Of a stretch of DNA of 64,000 nt, positions 17,564 through 28,353 are shown one piece after another. Positions within the stretch are counted from its first letter, which is position 1. The number at the start of each line of letters is the position of its first letter. The notes under the pieces were generated by a model, which was given only the letters and a program-made list of their open reading frames with translations, had not been told where the DNA came from and made no database searches. The DNA is from Ceratopteris richardii. Lineage: Eukaryota; Streptophyta; Polypodiopsida; Polypodiales; Pteridaceae. The position numbers and the translations under genes were made by a program. The stretch spans positions 92,950,632-93,014,631 of the forward strand of contig CM035407.1 in assembly GCA_020310875.1 (NCBI GenBank), written 5' to 3'.

Positions 17564-19219
17564 ATGGGAAAGAAAAAAGCAAAAGATAGAAGAAAAGGGG
17601 CTAAGATCGAAAAAACGGAGGGCGATAAACATGAAATACATGAGATAATATCACATCAAGGTGAAACATTTAGAGAAAAATTGCAAGGAGTCAAGGACAC
17701 GGGGGAAATGTCTAAGGGGGTTGGATCCTTATTTGCAACAAGAGAATATGATAATACTTTTGTGCATATCAGAATAGGATATGACCTTAGAAAGTTGGGT
17801 GTTTATATCAATCCTAATTGTGAGTGGAATTTAATTCATATTGAGCTATTGACCTTTATCTTTGAGAACATTCAACCAACAACTCATCCTTCTATCCTCA
17901 TGGATGGGGAACATTATGAATGCATGGGTAAAGTTGTGTTGCCTGTTATGGTGGATGATATGCAATTTTCGGAAACATTCTTTGTCATGGATTGCATAGA
18001 TGAAGACTTGATCATTGGCACCCAAAGGTTCATTACACAAAATCATCAAGAATTTGAGGTGTCTTCTCCACCTATTACCCGTGCTTCTACATATTTGTCA
18101 ATGGAAAATCCTAATGACTATCTGCCTTATGATAATTGGGGGCAAAATCATCTTTCCAAAGAGTGTGCTTTTCATGAAAAAATTTTTCTTTCTACTCATG
18201 TTTTTGAATCTAATCCTTCTTTGAGTAAATCACAGGAAACCTTAGAGAATGGAGATATGGAGGACTCCAAGTGTTTGGGGGATGTGGAAGGACCCTCTCT
18301 TCCTGTAAATTTGGATTCCCCTCATGAAGCCATAAGTAGGGATGATCTACACTCAGATGGTCAAGAAGGAGATGATCAACCACTGTTGTGTATCACTGAT
18401 GTGGAAAAGGAGGTCGACTCTAGGGTGAATCATGACAATCCATCACCCATTTGTACACCTAGGGATTCTATGTGTAATAAGGATAAATGTCTCGATGAAT
18501 CTCTAGATCAATCTCAAACCACACAACCCATTGATCCCTTGCATGAGTCTGATGTAGGTATAGAAGATCAACCCTTGTTGCACTCCCCATGTAAAGATGA
18601 GTTTTGTCAAAAAACTCACATAGAAGGCCCAAAAGACCCTTACATCAAGAAACAGAAATCACATTTTCTTGGTAATGTCAAGCAAATTTGGGTGGCCAAG
18701 AAATTACTTAGAGCCCAACCCAATCGCACTATGATATGGGTACCAAAGAAAGCCCTAGCACAAAATCAGTCCCCTCACACTAGACTTCAAAATCTATGGT
18801 CTAGGCCTACCACGACTTATCCTCAAGAAAGACCACTTCCAATCAAAGGATCCCAAGCAATCAAGCCTAAGCTCAGACAAAATCCAAGGAGGGACATCAA
18901 GGCACCAACCTGCACAACAAAGACACCAAGGCGAGGTAAAGAACTGAATCAAGCACAGAGCTCCAATACAGATCAAAGAACCTCTTCTGCAAGGATAAGG
19001 GTTTGGAAGACAAAAGTACCGATAGCATCCACCAAAATAAAGAGCCAGCCACGATGGATCAAACCCTCAGGAGATCATTCAAACACGAAGTGGCCAAAGG
19101 TGATCTCTACCCAGTTGCAGACTGTTCTCAAATGGATCCCGATAAGGAGGAATGATCAGTTGTCCTCTCGAGATACAATGGATACCTCCAACAAAGATGG
19201 CATCAATATCTGCAAATAA
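17564..19219 (+). CDS. Element N single ORF, unrecognised
   Basis: A 551-codon ORF starting at an ATG. The N-terminal 30 residues are strongly basic (MGKKKAKDRRKGAKIEK), suggesting nucleic-acid binding or a nuclear signal. Residues about 60-165 form a beta-rich region with NTFVHIRIGYD, CEWNLI and DEDLIIGTQRFI. Its layout recalls a retropepsin-type fold but is too divergent for a firm call. Residues about 165-370 are acidic, Asp/Ser/His-rich and probably disordered. The C-terminal third is again basic and Pro/Thr/Lys-rich. No zinc knuckle, RT or integrase motif is visible. It may be a gag-like or protease-derived protein kept by a non-autonomous element. The function is unknown. Confidence 0.6.
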   Translation: MGKKKAKDRRKGAKIEKTEGDKHEIHEIISHQGETFREKLQGVKDTGEMSKGVGSLFATREYDNTFVHIRIGYDLRKLGVYINPNCEWNLIHIELLTFIFENIQPTTHPSILMDGEHYECMGKVVLPVMVDDMQFSETFFVMDCIDEDLIIGTQRFITQNHQEFEVSSPPITRASTYLSMENPNDYLPYDNWGQNHLSKECAFHEKIFLSTHVFESNPSLSKSQETLENGDMEDSKCLGDVEGPSLPVNLDSPHEAISRDDLHSDGQEGDDQPLLCITDVEKEVDSRVNHDNPSPICTPRDSMCNKDKCLDESLDQSQTTQPIDPLHESDVGIEDQPLLHSPCKDEFCQKTHIEGPKDPYIKKQKSHFLGNVKQIWVAKKLLRAQPNRTMIWVPKKALAQNQSPHTRLQNLWSRPTTTYPQERPLPIKGSQAIKPKLRQNPRRDIKAPTCTTKTPRRGKELNQAQSSNTDQRTSSARIRVWKTKVPIASTKIKSQPRWIKPSGDHSNTKWPKVISTQLQTVLKWIPIRRNDQLSSRDTMDTSNKDGINICK

Positions 19220-20217
19220 CATCGAAAACCTCGACGAGCGACAACCATGTGCTCTTTGCACAACCCTGTCTCATGCACCATTCAGGTCATGCATTTCCAA
19301 AGTATGCATTATTATAGGGCCACATTACACGGCCGTGCATAGACACACTTGAGAATCCCAAGCACAAGAGCACATTGACATATGTCAAATCTTTTCTATT
19401 GATACTAACTTTTGTGTTCTTGTTTTGTGATAATTTTTCAAAAAAAAAAAAAAGAGAGAGAGAGAAGAAAAGCGAGAGAGAGCTTGTTCCTAGGTTTGAC
19501 TTATGGAACATGAATGAGTCATGCTTATGTGGACCATCAACCAGGGCATTCATCGACAATGATTGGTCCATCATGATGAAAGATGTACAACACGAAGAGA
19601 TCCGCATCGACTGAGCTTTCCTTATGGTAAGAATCTCCTACTTGGGCCACATTATAACCATGATAGAGTAGGAAACCTTGTCATCAGCATACCCTTGAGC
19701 ACTTAGCTCAAGACCCCAAATTTTTGCACCATACTTCTTCCAATGCATTTTCCAAGTAAGCATGCATAGGGATACATTACAAGGCCGTGCACAAGGCACA
19801 TATTTTTTTCAACCCATGCACTAACACACTTACCCATCATTCACTATGGGTTATGAGTACTTGGCATGACTACTCTGAACATCATCTTTAGAAGCGCTAG
19901 AGGACATCCTGGGGGCAACATCAATACCTAGAAAGCGATTCGAAGCCAGTAGTTGCTCCACTCAATCTTGATAACCTCTTTTGAGCAACTCACAATCTTT
20001 GAAAGCTCACAACGATGCACTCATGTGGAATCCACGAAAGAAGCACATACCAAGGGACTACGACTTGCAAAGGCTTGCAGTGACAAATGAAGAACCTGAC
20101 AACCAACGCTTCCAAATTTGGAAGATAGAGGGCTATTGTTCACACAGAATGGATACTACCTCTCAAAGCACTACATGGAACAACCACTACAACAAGGGTC
20201 TGTCAGGGACGACAGAC
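19220..20217 (+). other. Element N 3' untranslated region
   Basis: No credible gene. Two diverged copies of a segment containing GGGCCACATTAC or GGGATACATTAC with GGCCGTGCA occur near 19317-19340 and 19770-19795. A poly-A/GA tract lies near 19440-19485. Confidence 0.6.
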
Positions 20218-20233
20218 TCGAGAGGGAGGGGAG
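20218..20233 (+). promoter_or_regulatory. Element N polypurine tract
   Basis: The purine-rich run GAGAGGGAGGGGAG directly precedes the 3' LTR, as expected for the plus-strand primer. Confidence 0.85.
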
Positions 20234-20842
20234 TGTTGGAACTCAAGGTCAAGCACAAGCATGAAAGCACATCAGAAAGGTGGACACACACAAGAAGAAG
20301 GAGCAAGTAGGGAGCTCCATGAAGTACATGTCAACTCTTCAGAAGAATCCCCTACAAAACTAGTGATTTCCATCACTAAAACCATTGTAAATACCATTTT
20401 CTATTTTTGTAGCTCCATTTTGTGCAAGCCGAGGAGTCCTCGAGCTTGAGGAGCATTAGAAGTACCATCGTACCAATTTTCATAATTTTTAGACTTCGTT
20501 TGAGCCCTCAAATAAACCCTGGAACCTAATTTTTAACTAGGCCGGACACTAGGTCTGGACAGGGCCAAAACTAGTTAAAAACCTATAAAAAGAGCTAGAG
20601 AGCTCATTTTTGGGGTAGCTTCTTGTAGATTTCAGTTTTGTACTAGATTTCTTTTTGTAATCAAAATCCTTCCATTGTTCCTCTCTTTGATCTTGCCTTG
20701 TGCGCGTGTGTGTGTATGTGTGTGCATGTTTGTGTGCTTTCACTCACGCACTTGTGCCTTCACTTGCTCGTGGTCTTCATACCGGTCCTCACGTCTCCGC
20801 GGATTGACAAGTAAAGGAGGTGGTGCTTACGCTTGAGCTACA
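20234..20842 (+). repeat. Element N 3' LTR
   Basis: 609 bp, same ends as the 5' LTR. It is followed by target duplication CCTTG (20843-20847). Confidence 0.95.
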
Positions 20843-20847
20843 CCTTG

Positions 20848-21564
20848 TATCGGGGTTTAACTTTTCCTCGTCAAAAAAAAAAAAAAAAAAAAAGCTACAT
20901 GTTACCAAGAAGTTTACACTTTCTTCCACCCCAAAAAAGTGATCGTAACCATAAAGTTGCCAAATCATCATCATCATCGGAAAAAAAAAAAAAAAAAGAG
21001 CAAGCCAAAGGAGGATAAAGAGGCATAGTAGAATAAATCACGGGCTATATAAGCAGATTTATGCATTAGTGGAGTTTAGTTAGATTTCCTTGCATGTTAT
21101 TAAAGAAAGAGCATATTCATATTTATGTAGGAAAGGAGTTGATCTAAAATAAGCTAAAGATGAAAGATGTCTCTTGAAAATCCTAAATCTTTGTTTATAA
21201 TCATATTTAAGGTAGATTGCTTTATGAAAAAGGTACAAAATTTTCTTCAAGATGAGAGGAACTGATGCTTAAAACGACTCAATACATCCACTTCCACTTC
21301 ATATTGATGCTTGTTTTTTTTCTTTCTTGTTGCCAATGTTGCTTGTTCATTTGCATATATGTTGCCTATTTGTTCATGCATATTCATGTTGCCTGTTTCA
21401 ATTATTTCTTTCATGCAAATTTTGCTTCATGTCACGTTACCTACTTATTCATGCATATAATCAATTTTCCTTCCATCTTTCTTATGTTGCCTATAAAAGA
21501 ATTTGATGCGTGGAACATTTTTTTTTTCACAGATGCTAGAGTGGCGCTTCCGGAGGAATCGCAG
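20848..21564 (+). other. Gypsy B 3' untranslated region, right of N
   Basis: The noncoding remainder of the B 3' region. It contains A-runs and ATC repeats (20870-21000) and several TGTTGCCTATTTGTTCATGC-like repeats (about 21330-21490). No gene. Confidence 0.65.
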
Positions 21565-21580
21565 GTTTAGTGGGGGCGAA
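21565..21580 (+). promoter_or_regulatory. Gypsy B polypurine tract
   Basis: GTTTAGTGGGGGCGAA immediately before the 3' LTR. Gypsy C has TTTAGCGGGGGCGAA in the same place. Confidence 0.85.
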
Positions 21581-23733
21581 TGTCGTCGAGATTTGCTCTC
21601 CTCTCTCACTTGTGAAGGCCTACAAAAAACATATTTGGTGAAGGTAGCCAGAATTCCCCGAGAAGTCTAGGATGCATCAAGGATGTCAAAGGAAGGTCAA
21701 ATACAAAGTTTCAAAGAAATCAAGAAAGTCCATGGTAGCGGTCAAAGCTGGTCAAAGCTGGTCAAAGTTGGGAAATTAGGGCAAAAATTTCATTGTCACC
21801 AAATTAGATGAAAATCTATATACTTGTAAAGATTGTCAAAGGCAGTCTATAGCCCAAATTTCAGCAAAAAATGGATTTTGTAGCACATTCATATGCTATG
21901 TTCATTTTGTAAAAATGTAATTTTTCTAGTTTGACCCTACAAATTCTTGTATAGAAAATTATGTTAGCCATATGGTTTGGCATGTATAAAGATCATATGT
22001 GGCTACATATTTGTACAAATTTTCAAGGCTATCAGAGCTTCCTAGACACCTTAATGCCACCTTGCAAGCTTCCAAATGTAGTCAAACTTGTACAAGGGAG
22101 ATTCAGATGGGAGTTTTTCCTGCATATTCCTGAAGGAGATCTTTGGAAACATAGTCCTACAAAGTTTCATCTTCATCAAAGTCTTTTTGGAGGGTCAAAG
22201 AGCACAAAGTCCAGTTTTCAAGGTCACCGCAGTTTTCTAGAATAAGAAAATTGAAGGCTTGAAGGGCTGCCACATGTCAAAATATGATTGAACCATGGTG
22301 TACGATCAAGATGAGCTCCTATTCAAGGGTGGAGATGCACTAAAGCATAAAGGAAGGAGGATCCACGAATTTTTTCCATAAAAGAAGACTTTGTTGACAG
22401 TTAAAGATCAATAATGCAAAGTTTCTCCAAAAATAGTGGCTTATCTTATCCGAATTGATGTCAGCACTGATCCGACGGTCCAGATCATCCCCAGATCCAA
22501 TGGTGGAGAATGAGGGCGCCTAAATTTCACTCCTTTACACTAGATTTGATAGAAAGAACAATTACAAGCCATTGATTTGATTAATCAAATGGTTGTAATC
22601 GAAAGTAGTGATCCTAGAGTTGAGAGTTGATTTCTCTAGATCCAAGGGCCCAAATTCATTCAAAAAACTATATAAACCCCCCTCCAAACTCCTAGAGCAT
22701 CATTGTTAGGCATCCATAGGGCTCATGCTAGCTTACGGTTTCCTTAAGACGATCACCCTCGGTTGAGCGAGTGAGGATCCAAGGCGAGCTAGTATGAGTA
22801 TAGAACCTAGTTTCAAATTTAAGTTAGAACTCCAATTTAGGATAGGCTCTTGAAACCAGCATCTCTATCTTGACTCACCCTCGGTGGAGCGTGTGAGTGA
22901 GTTAGAGCTGATTTTAATGAGTCTTAGACTTCTTTAGTTAGACGTTACGAGCCTAGACAGACATAGGGTCACTGGAGTGGAACTCACCTTCTTACGTGTG
23001 ACATTCGGTTGAACTGTCATGGTTTGAGGGTCGGAACCACCTTTGATCAGTAGACTGCTTAGCATGACGTACCACGACGATCTTTTACATGTAACTTAAT
23101 TCAAATTCTTTTAATTCATGTCACTTGTCACTTGTCTCTTGTCACCTCTCTCAGTCCCTTAAGTACTTTTACATGTCTTCTATTTCTTCTATGTGTGAGA
23201 AGGCTCCGCAGTATTGCGTTGAACCAGTGAGGATGTTTCTTTGAGCTTGTGAGTAAAATCCATCATCATAATTCACTTGCATGCATATAATCCATACAAA
23301 TCCATACAAATCCATACATATTTATTAGTTTTTGAAAGTGTATAAGAAGCTCCAATATTGGACCATTCTTCCTTTCGAAACCGATTTATGTGTAAGGATT
23401 CCATCTATTCTCATCATGCATACATATCATCCAAAGAAGGCTATACATATGGATTAGAATTAGGAAGTGTTTAAGAAGCTCCTCCAATGGACCATTCTTC
23501 CTTCCAAATTTGATTCGTGTGTATGGTTCTCTTTCATTCTTATCATTCATGTCATCAATCTAACTTGCACACCTACATTCCCATTCCCATAATTATTTCA
23601 ACATCTCTCTCTTCTCCATACTCAACATTAATTTCACCTTCACATCTTTAAACCTTCCAACATTCATTAGCTTCATACACCCTGTGTGTGCCACGATCGG
23701 ACCCGATCCACCCGGATTGCGATCACCTCCACA
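21581..23733 (+). repeat. Gypsy B 3' LTR
   Basis: About 2153 bp, TGTCGTCGAG...CACCTCCACA. Compared with the 5' LTR it has about two dozen substitutions, many of them C/T or G/A, and two short repeat-length changes. Confidence 0.93.
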
Positions 23734-23771
23734 GCATCCTAGAAGAAGCTACGACCTGCTCTGATACCAAT
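23734..23771 (-). promoter_or_regulatory. Copia A leader end and initiator-Met primer site
   Basis: The minus strand reads TTGGTATCAGAGCAGG next to the 5' LTR. TGGTATCAGAGC (23758-23769) is the classic complement of the initiator tRNA-Met 3' end used by plant Copia elements. The remaining bases are the A leader, cut off from 5982 by Gypsy B. Confidence 0.92.
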
Positions 23772-24003
23772 TGTTGGAGATAGATGTCTGGGGAAGCACG
23801 CGAACAGCACAAGGAAGAAGAAGAAGCTTGGAGCACAAACACACAATACTGAATGTATTACTAGAGAATGTACAAAGATAAGTAGCCCAGTAGGGCAATA
23901 GGCGTATATACAAGTCGGGGGAAAAAAACCTCCTAAAGAGGGGGAAAAAGTGCCCCGACGGTCCTAGAGTGTTCACACACATCACTACCTAAATATATCA
24001 ACA
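23772..24003 (-). repeat. Copia A 5' LTR
   Basis: 232 bp, the partner of 1091-1321, followed by target duplication TGTGA at 24004-24008. Confidence 0.93.
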
Positions 24004-24008
24004 TGTGA
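24004..24008. repeat. Target-site duplication of Copia A, right copy
   Basis: TGTGA, identical to 1086-1090. Confidence 0.9.
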
Positions 24009-26136
24009 TTCTTTCTAACTCCTCATTTTTGTTAGTTTCAATTTAAATCTTATGCCATTGTTGTTCATTGAGTGGTTCTAGGTGTTTCTTAACTTTACAA
24101 CCACTTATGTAATTAGGCATGATCATTCCATCTAGAGTAGCTAGTTGTATTGCACCACTAGGAGCTAGCTTATGCAAGATGTATGTTCCATAACCTTTCT
24201 TGTGTGATTTCTTAACTAAATCTTTTACTATGAATGGAAATAACAAATCTCCTTCCTTAAACTCTTTTTCTTTTATATGCATGTCAAAGTATGATTTTAA
24301 TTTTTCTCCCTTTATTTGCATATAAAGAATTTATTGCTTGGAAGTCTTTTTTATCCTACTATTTCCAATTTTTCAATACTATCCACCAATTCATGTCCTC
24401 TCCATTCTAGGTTTTGTGCTAATTTTATAGTTGGAATTAAGAATTCAATGGGAAGTAACAACTTGGATCATCTATTGTCCTCTCTAGTTTAGATTATTCC
24501 TTAATCAACTAATACATTCCTCCATGCTTTGGTTTCCATAGACAAATCTGAGTTGAATCATAAAACTCTAAATCTTGATTTGTACTTGATGCAATAGAAG
24601 TGTCCCTTGCTTTATGAACTATTTTCCAATCCCTTGGTGATATATCATGATGTTTTGTATTCTTCAAGTTTACCTTGGTGATATAACTTTCATGTTGAAG
24701 GTACAAGTAATTATTCCCCCAATCTTGAACAACTTTAAGTTGTCATAAGAATGGTCTTCCAAGTATGATGTCATATGTTTTTAGCTCTAGGAATTCCACT
24801 ATAGCCAATGTATGCTTAAAGCTAATTCCATGTCTTGAGTTCAATTTCTTAAAATAACCCTATTGGATATTCCATGTGCCCATTTGCTAGCTAAATTATT
24901 AATGTTGTTTATATTGATTTAGGTTTTCCTCGTTTCTCCCAAACCTCTTTTTTAATAATGGCTACTCTAGCTCCACTATCCAAAATAGCTTGCACTTCAT
25001 GTCCTTGGAAATTGAAAGTTAGAGTTGGGTTTCCTTCTTCACCTTCACAATATCCTCCTATTTTTTCCAGTGGTACTTGCAATTCCATTATTTTCTCTTG
25101 CCTTCGGTCTTGTTGGTAATGCCCTTTTGCTGAAGTTTTGCATTATCTTCTCAATTTAATATTTTGTTTCAAAACATCTTGCCAAGAGACTCGAGATGTA
25201 AATTCTATGTTTTGTAATTCCGTTGTGTGTTATTCTTTTGCTTTGATAATGTATTTTCATTTTTATATAACTCATACTTTTTTAATCCATTCTCTCTTAA
25301 TTCAATTGTTCTTATCCAACTTCTATAATTGGTGACTTTGTGAATTATATTAATGGTACTTCTTCTCTCTCAATTCTTGACATAGCACTCGATTCATGAA
25401 TTTCTTGAGTTGATCATATGATATTCTTCTTTGTTTAAATACTTGATCTCTTTCCATGATCTCTTGTGTAGTCTCATTCGATTTTTTGCACCTTAAGAAA
25501 AGTTCTCTTTTCTTCTTCTCGTATGGGATATTTATTCTCATGTTTCTCCATTGTAGGTCCGTCCTTCAACCTTGCTTGATCTTGCTTTAATAAATTTTTC
25601 ATTTGTTTAGTCAGTGGCTCTACCAACACATATCACTCTTTCCTTTCTTCTCCTTTCTTTTCTAATTGATCTTTTTTTACTTTCATCTTTGGTAGAATAT
25701 TTATCACCTTTTTTTCCTTCATTTTCAATGTTTGTGCCCTTGTGATTACATTGACTTGTATATCCTCTTCTGATTCATTACTATTCTCATTTGTTTACTC
25801 AAAAGTCTAATGACTAGTCTCTACCACTCTTAGTGATTTTGAGGGAGAAGCAAAAGTCATTTTTTTCCTTAGGATTTTGGACAATATTTTATTAGATGGT
25901 CTTTCCCACAATCTGTGTAGTACAATTCAACTATCAATATGGGAGGTTTTCAAGGAAATATCAAACAAAGTGATCTCCCTTGAACCTATAAAATGTTCCT
26001 TTTTTGAAAATTTCTAGGGTTTTTTCCCCATAATTTTTTGTCTTGGTATAAACTTATTTGTGGTGAACATGAATGTTGTGGGATCCATCTAATAGTTCAC
26101 TCTCATAAGCCATATATTGATTTTCTTTGTTATATC
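24009..26136 (-). mobile_element. Old Gypsy remnant G (minus strand)
   Basis: Decayed Ty3/Gypsy material that was the target of Copia A. On the minus strand, a protease-like segment around 24900-25060 shows AILDSGARVA. Downstream at about 24043-24321 is an integrase C-terminal-like segment with KEKEFKEGDLLFPF and LAPSGAIQLATLDG. The regions around 24500-24710 and 25350-25540 look like flanks of these domains. RT is not visible, so the copy is internally deleted and heavily broken. It is among the oldest layers here. Confidence 0.6.
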
Positions 26137-26253
26137 TGTTGACCTTCGGACCCTATAGATGCACGTATGTAGAGAATAATACAAAAATGAAATCACACAA
26201 AAAGTACTCAGAGAATAGAAAGAGACAAGAGACTGGACACCAGATTGGGTACA
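26137..26253 (-). repeat. Candidate short 3' LTR of chromovirus D
   Basis: A segment with ends TGTTGACC...GGGTACA, 117 bp, bordered inward by a G-rich polypurine tract at 26254-26265 (minus strand). There is no second copy in the window, so this rests on the terminal TG/CA, the tract and its position downstream of pol. Confidence 0.4.
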
Positions 26254-26799
26254 ATCTCCCCCCACATTGGATGGATGATTCTATCAAAGCATGTATATTC
26301 ATAGGTATTTGTTATTACATCCTGAATAGAAGTTACATGAGGGCAGCGCTTCAAAAATCATGCTTTCACTTTATTTACAAAATCGTGACTTTCCATTTTT
26401 ATAAAAACATTTCTTTCTAAAGAAATCTATTATTTTTACAAAAATAACTAAAAATACTATCTTCTAAAAATAACTATCTTCTAAATATCTCCAATTCCAT
26501 GCATGTCCACACCCTCATGAATCTTCACCTGCTAAACCAAAACATAAAACACATTAAAAACCTCAAGGCATTTAAATCCATTTAAGATTCCATTATTCCA
26601 TAAAATATAACATGCCTCTTAGTTTATGAGCAACTAACCTCAGTTGATAAGAATAAAATAGACATGGATGGCCAGTCACATGTCCCATCACTGAACAATC
26701 ATAAGCATGCTCCATGTAAAAACACATGCATGGAACTAGAAAACTGGAATTTAATGTGATTGTGAATGATAAGCAGAAATCAAATGGTCATAATGTGGA
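26254..26799 (-). other. Noncoding stretch downstream of D pol
   Basis: AT-rich DNA between the chromodomain and the candidate LTR. No gene is seen. It is probably the 3' untranslated part of D. Confidence 0.5.
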
Positions 26800-26945
26800 G
26801 TTAGTGATGTCTTATGAATCCATTGAGATTCTTCGAGTGAGTGATTTTTATATTTAACTAAATATCTATGAGATTTATTACCTATGAGTGTAGTAGCAAC
26901 ATCATAATCAAGTATTTTCTTTGGAACTAAAATTTGTGCATCCTC
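26800..26945 (-). pseudogene. Chromodomain of element D
   Basis: Minus-strand translation shows ILVPKKILDYDVAT followed by RYLVKYKNHSLEESQWI. This is the pattern of a retrotransposon chromodomain (ILD..., YLVKWK, E..W). Chromodomains sit at the C terminus of chromovirus integrases and steer insertion to chromatin marks. Part of a decayed element. Confidence 0.7.
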
Positions 26946-27099
26946 TTCAAGTAAAGGAGGATCATCTAAAATAGGAGTGAGTGGTAATGTTCCTTTAAAT
27001 TACTTCAATAAACTAATATGAAATGAATCATGGATATTCCAGTGAGAAGGTATGTCTAATCTAAAAGCATTCTCATTAATTTTTTGAATAATACAGAAA

Positions 27100-28030
27100 G
27101 GTCCATAATAACAAGGTGCAAGTTTAACTTTAGGATGTTGTGAAACATTTTTCAAACATCTTTTAATTATTCATAACCATACAAAATCATTTTCATTAAA
27201 TTATCTAGGTATTTGTTTCTTATTAACATTATGCATGTAACATCCTTGACTCTTTTTAATGTGCTCATGAACTTCATGAAGTGAAGAAATATGTCTAGTG
27301 CAAAAGAATTAGCCATAAGTATGTCAGTTTGAGTGATAGACATGGGAGTGGGAAGCTTTTTACCATACACAATCTCATATGGTGCACGTCCAGTAGTTCT
27401 ATGTGTTGTGTTATTATATGCAAATTGTAGTAAAGGAAGTTCCTCATCCCAATTACTTGGATTATTTAAAGAATGACAATGTAATAAATCCAAAATAGTA
27501 CTATTCATAGATTCACTTTTCCCATTACTTTCAGGATGAAATGCAGAGCTAAAGTCTATTTTTGGAACCTAAATTTTGAAATAATGCAACCCAAAAGTGA
27601 TCACAAAAACAAACATCTCGATCGGATAAAAATAACTTTTGGAAAACCATGATGTAGAAAAGTACATTTAATAAATAACTTATTAGCTTGAGGTGCAAAA
27701 AGAGACTTTTTACAAGGATTGAAATATGCTTGTTTACTAAACCTATCAACAATTGTCCAAATCACATCATTATGAGATGAAGTTGAGGGAAGACTAGTAA
27801 TAAAAGCCATAGAAATTTGTTCACATGGACCATTAGGTATGGGAAGTGGCATTAATAATGCAAGTACTTTACCATGATTGTGTTTCACATGTTGACACAC
27901 AATGCAATGGGAAACATATTGTGTAATATCCTTTTCCATATTTGGTGGAAATAAGAATCCTTTACATGTAGAAATAGTACTTTGTATGCCCCTATGACCC
28001 ATACATGATGGTTCATGCATCTCTTTCATA
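27100..28030 (-). pseudogene. Integrase region of element D
   Basis: The zinc-binding part is visible as EMHEPSCMGHRGIQSTI with CIVCQHVKHNHGK. The catalytic core shows GPCEQISMAFITSLP and TIVDRFSKQAYF. The segment PLLQFAYNNTTHRTTGRAPYE is typical of the C-terminal half of plant Gypsy integrases. Decayed copy, broken several times. Confidence 0.8.
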
Positions 28031-28353
28031 AAACTACTTTAAAACCTTGTGTAATGCATAACTTGTTTTTGAAATACAATAATCCATTATGAAAAGTATA
28101 GTGATCCTCACTAAATGTTAGAGAGTTATTGAAAGCATTCCATGTTTGTGAAAAATACAAATCAGATGCATAAGTAGGAATCATGTCATGAAATGAATGG
28201 ATATGAACAATAGAAATATTATTAATAGAAACAATATTGGTTTGTAGGGATCTGAAATGACTAAGGGCATCAACAACAACATTAGCTTTGCCAGGCTGAT
28301 ATTGAATCATAGGCTGAAAATTTTGTATGAATGAAGCCCATTTAACGTATCTA

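Larger units (their letters stand above)
15132..20842 (+). mobile_element. Non-autonomous LTR element N
   Basis: A 5711-bp LTR element inserted in the 3' untranslated region of Gypsy B: two 609-bp LTRs, a tRNA-Asp primer site, a 1.2-kb palindrome-rich repeat array, one ORF of 551 codons and a polypurine tract. No reverse transcriptase or integrase was found on either strand, so it must depend on another element. Only two LTR differences were seen by eye, so it is the youngest layer of the nest. The tRNA-Asp site is of the kind used by Athila-type plant Gypsy elements, but no helper is present in the window. Confidence 0.9.
5983..23733 (+). mobile_element. Gypsy LTR retrotransposon B with nested element N
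   Basis: A Ty3/Gypsy element on the plus strand inserted in the leader of Copia A: 5' LTR (5983-8115), primer-site candidate, gag-protease, pol (RT, RNase H, integrase), 3' untranslated region holding element N, polypurine tract and 3' LTR (21581-23733). Without N it is about 12 kb. The LTRs differ by about two dozen substitutions and two short indels in 2.13 kb by eye. The coding frames are long and open, so it looks largely whole apart from the insert. The flanking pentamers (GGCGC and GCATC) do not match. Confidence 0.92.
1091..24003 (-). mobile_element. Copia LTR retrotransposon A, split by a nested Gypsy
   Basis: A Ty1/Copia element on the minus strand. Its 3' LTR is 1091-1321, followed inward by a polypurine tract, pol, gag and leader up to 5982. 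The leader resumes at 23734, followed by an initiator-Met primer site and the 5' LTR (23772-24003). Without the insert it is about 5.2 kb, normal for plant Copia. Target duplication TGTGA lies at both ends. The LTRs differ at roughly six to eight positions over about 231 bp by eye, making it the oldest layer of the nest. The coding part is almost entirely open, so it looks nearly whole apart from the insert. Confidence 0.93.
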
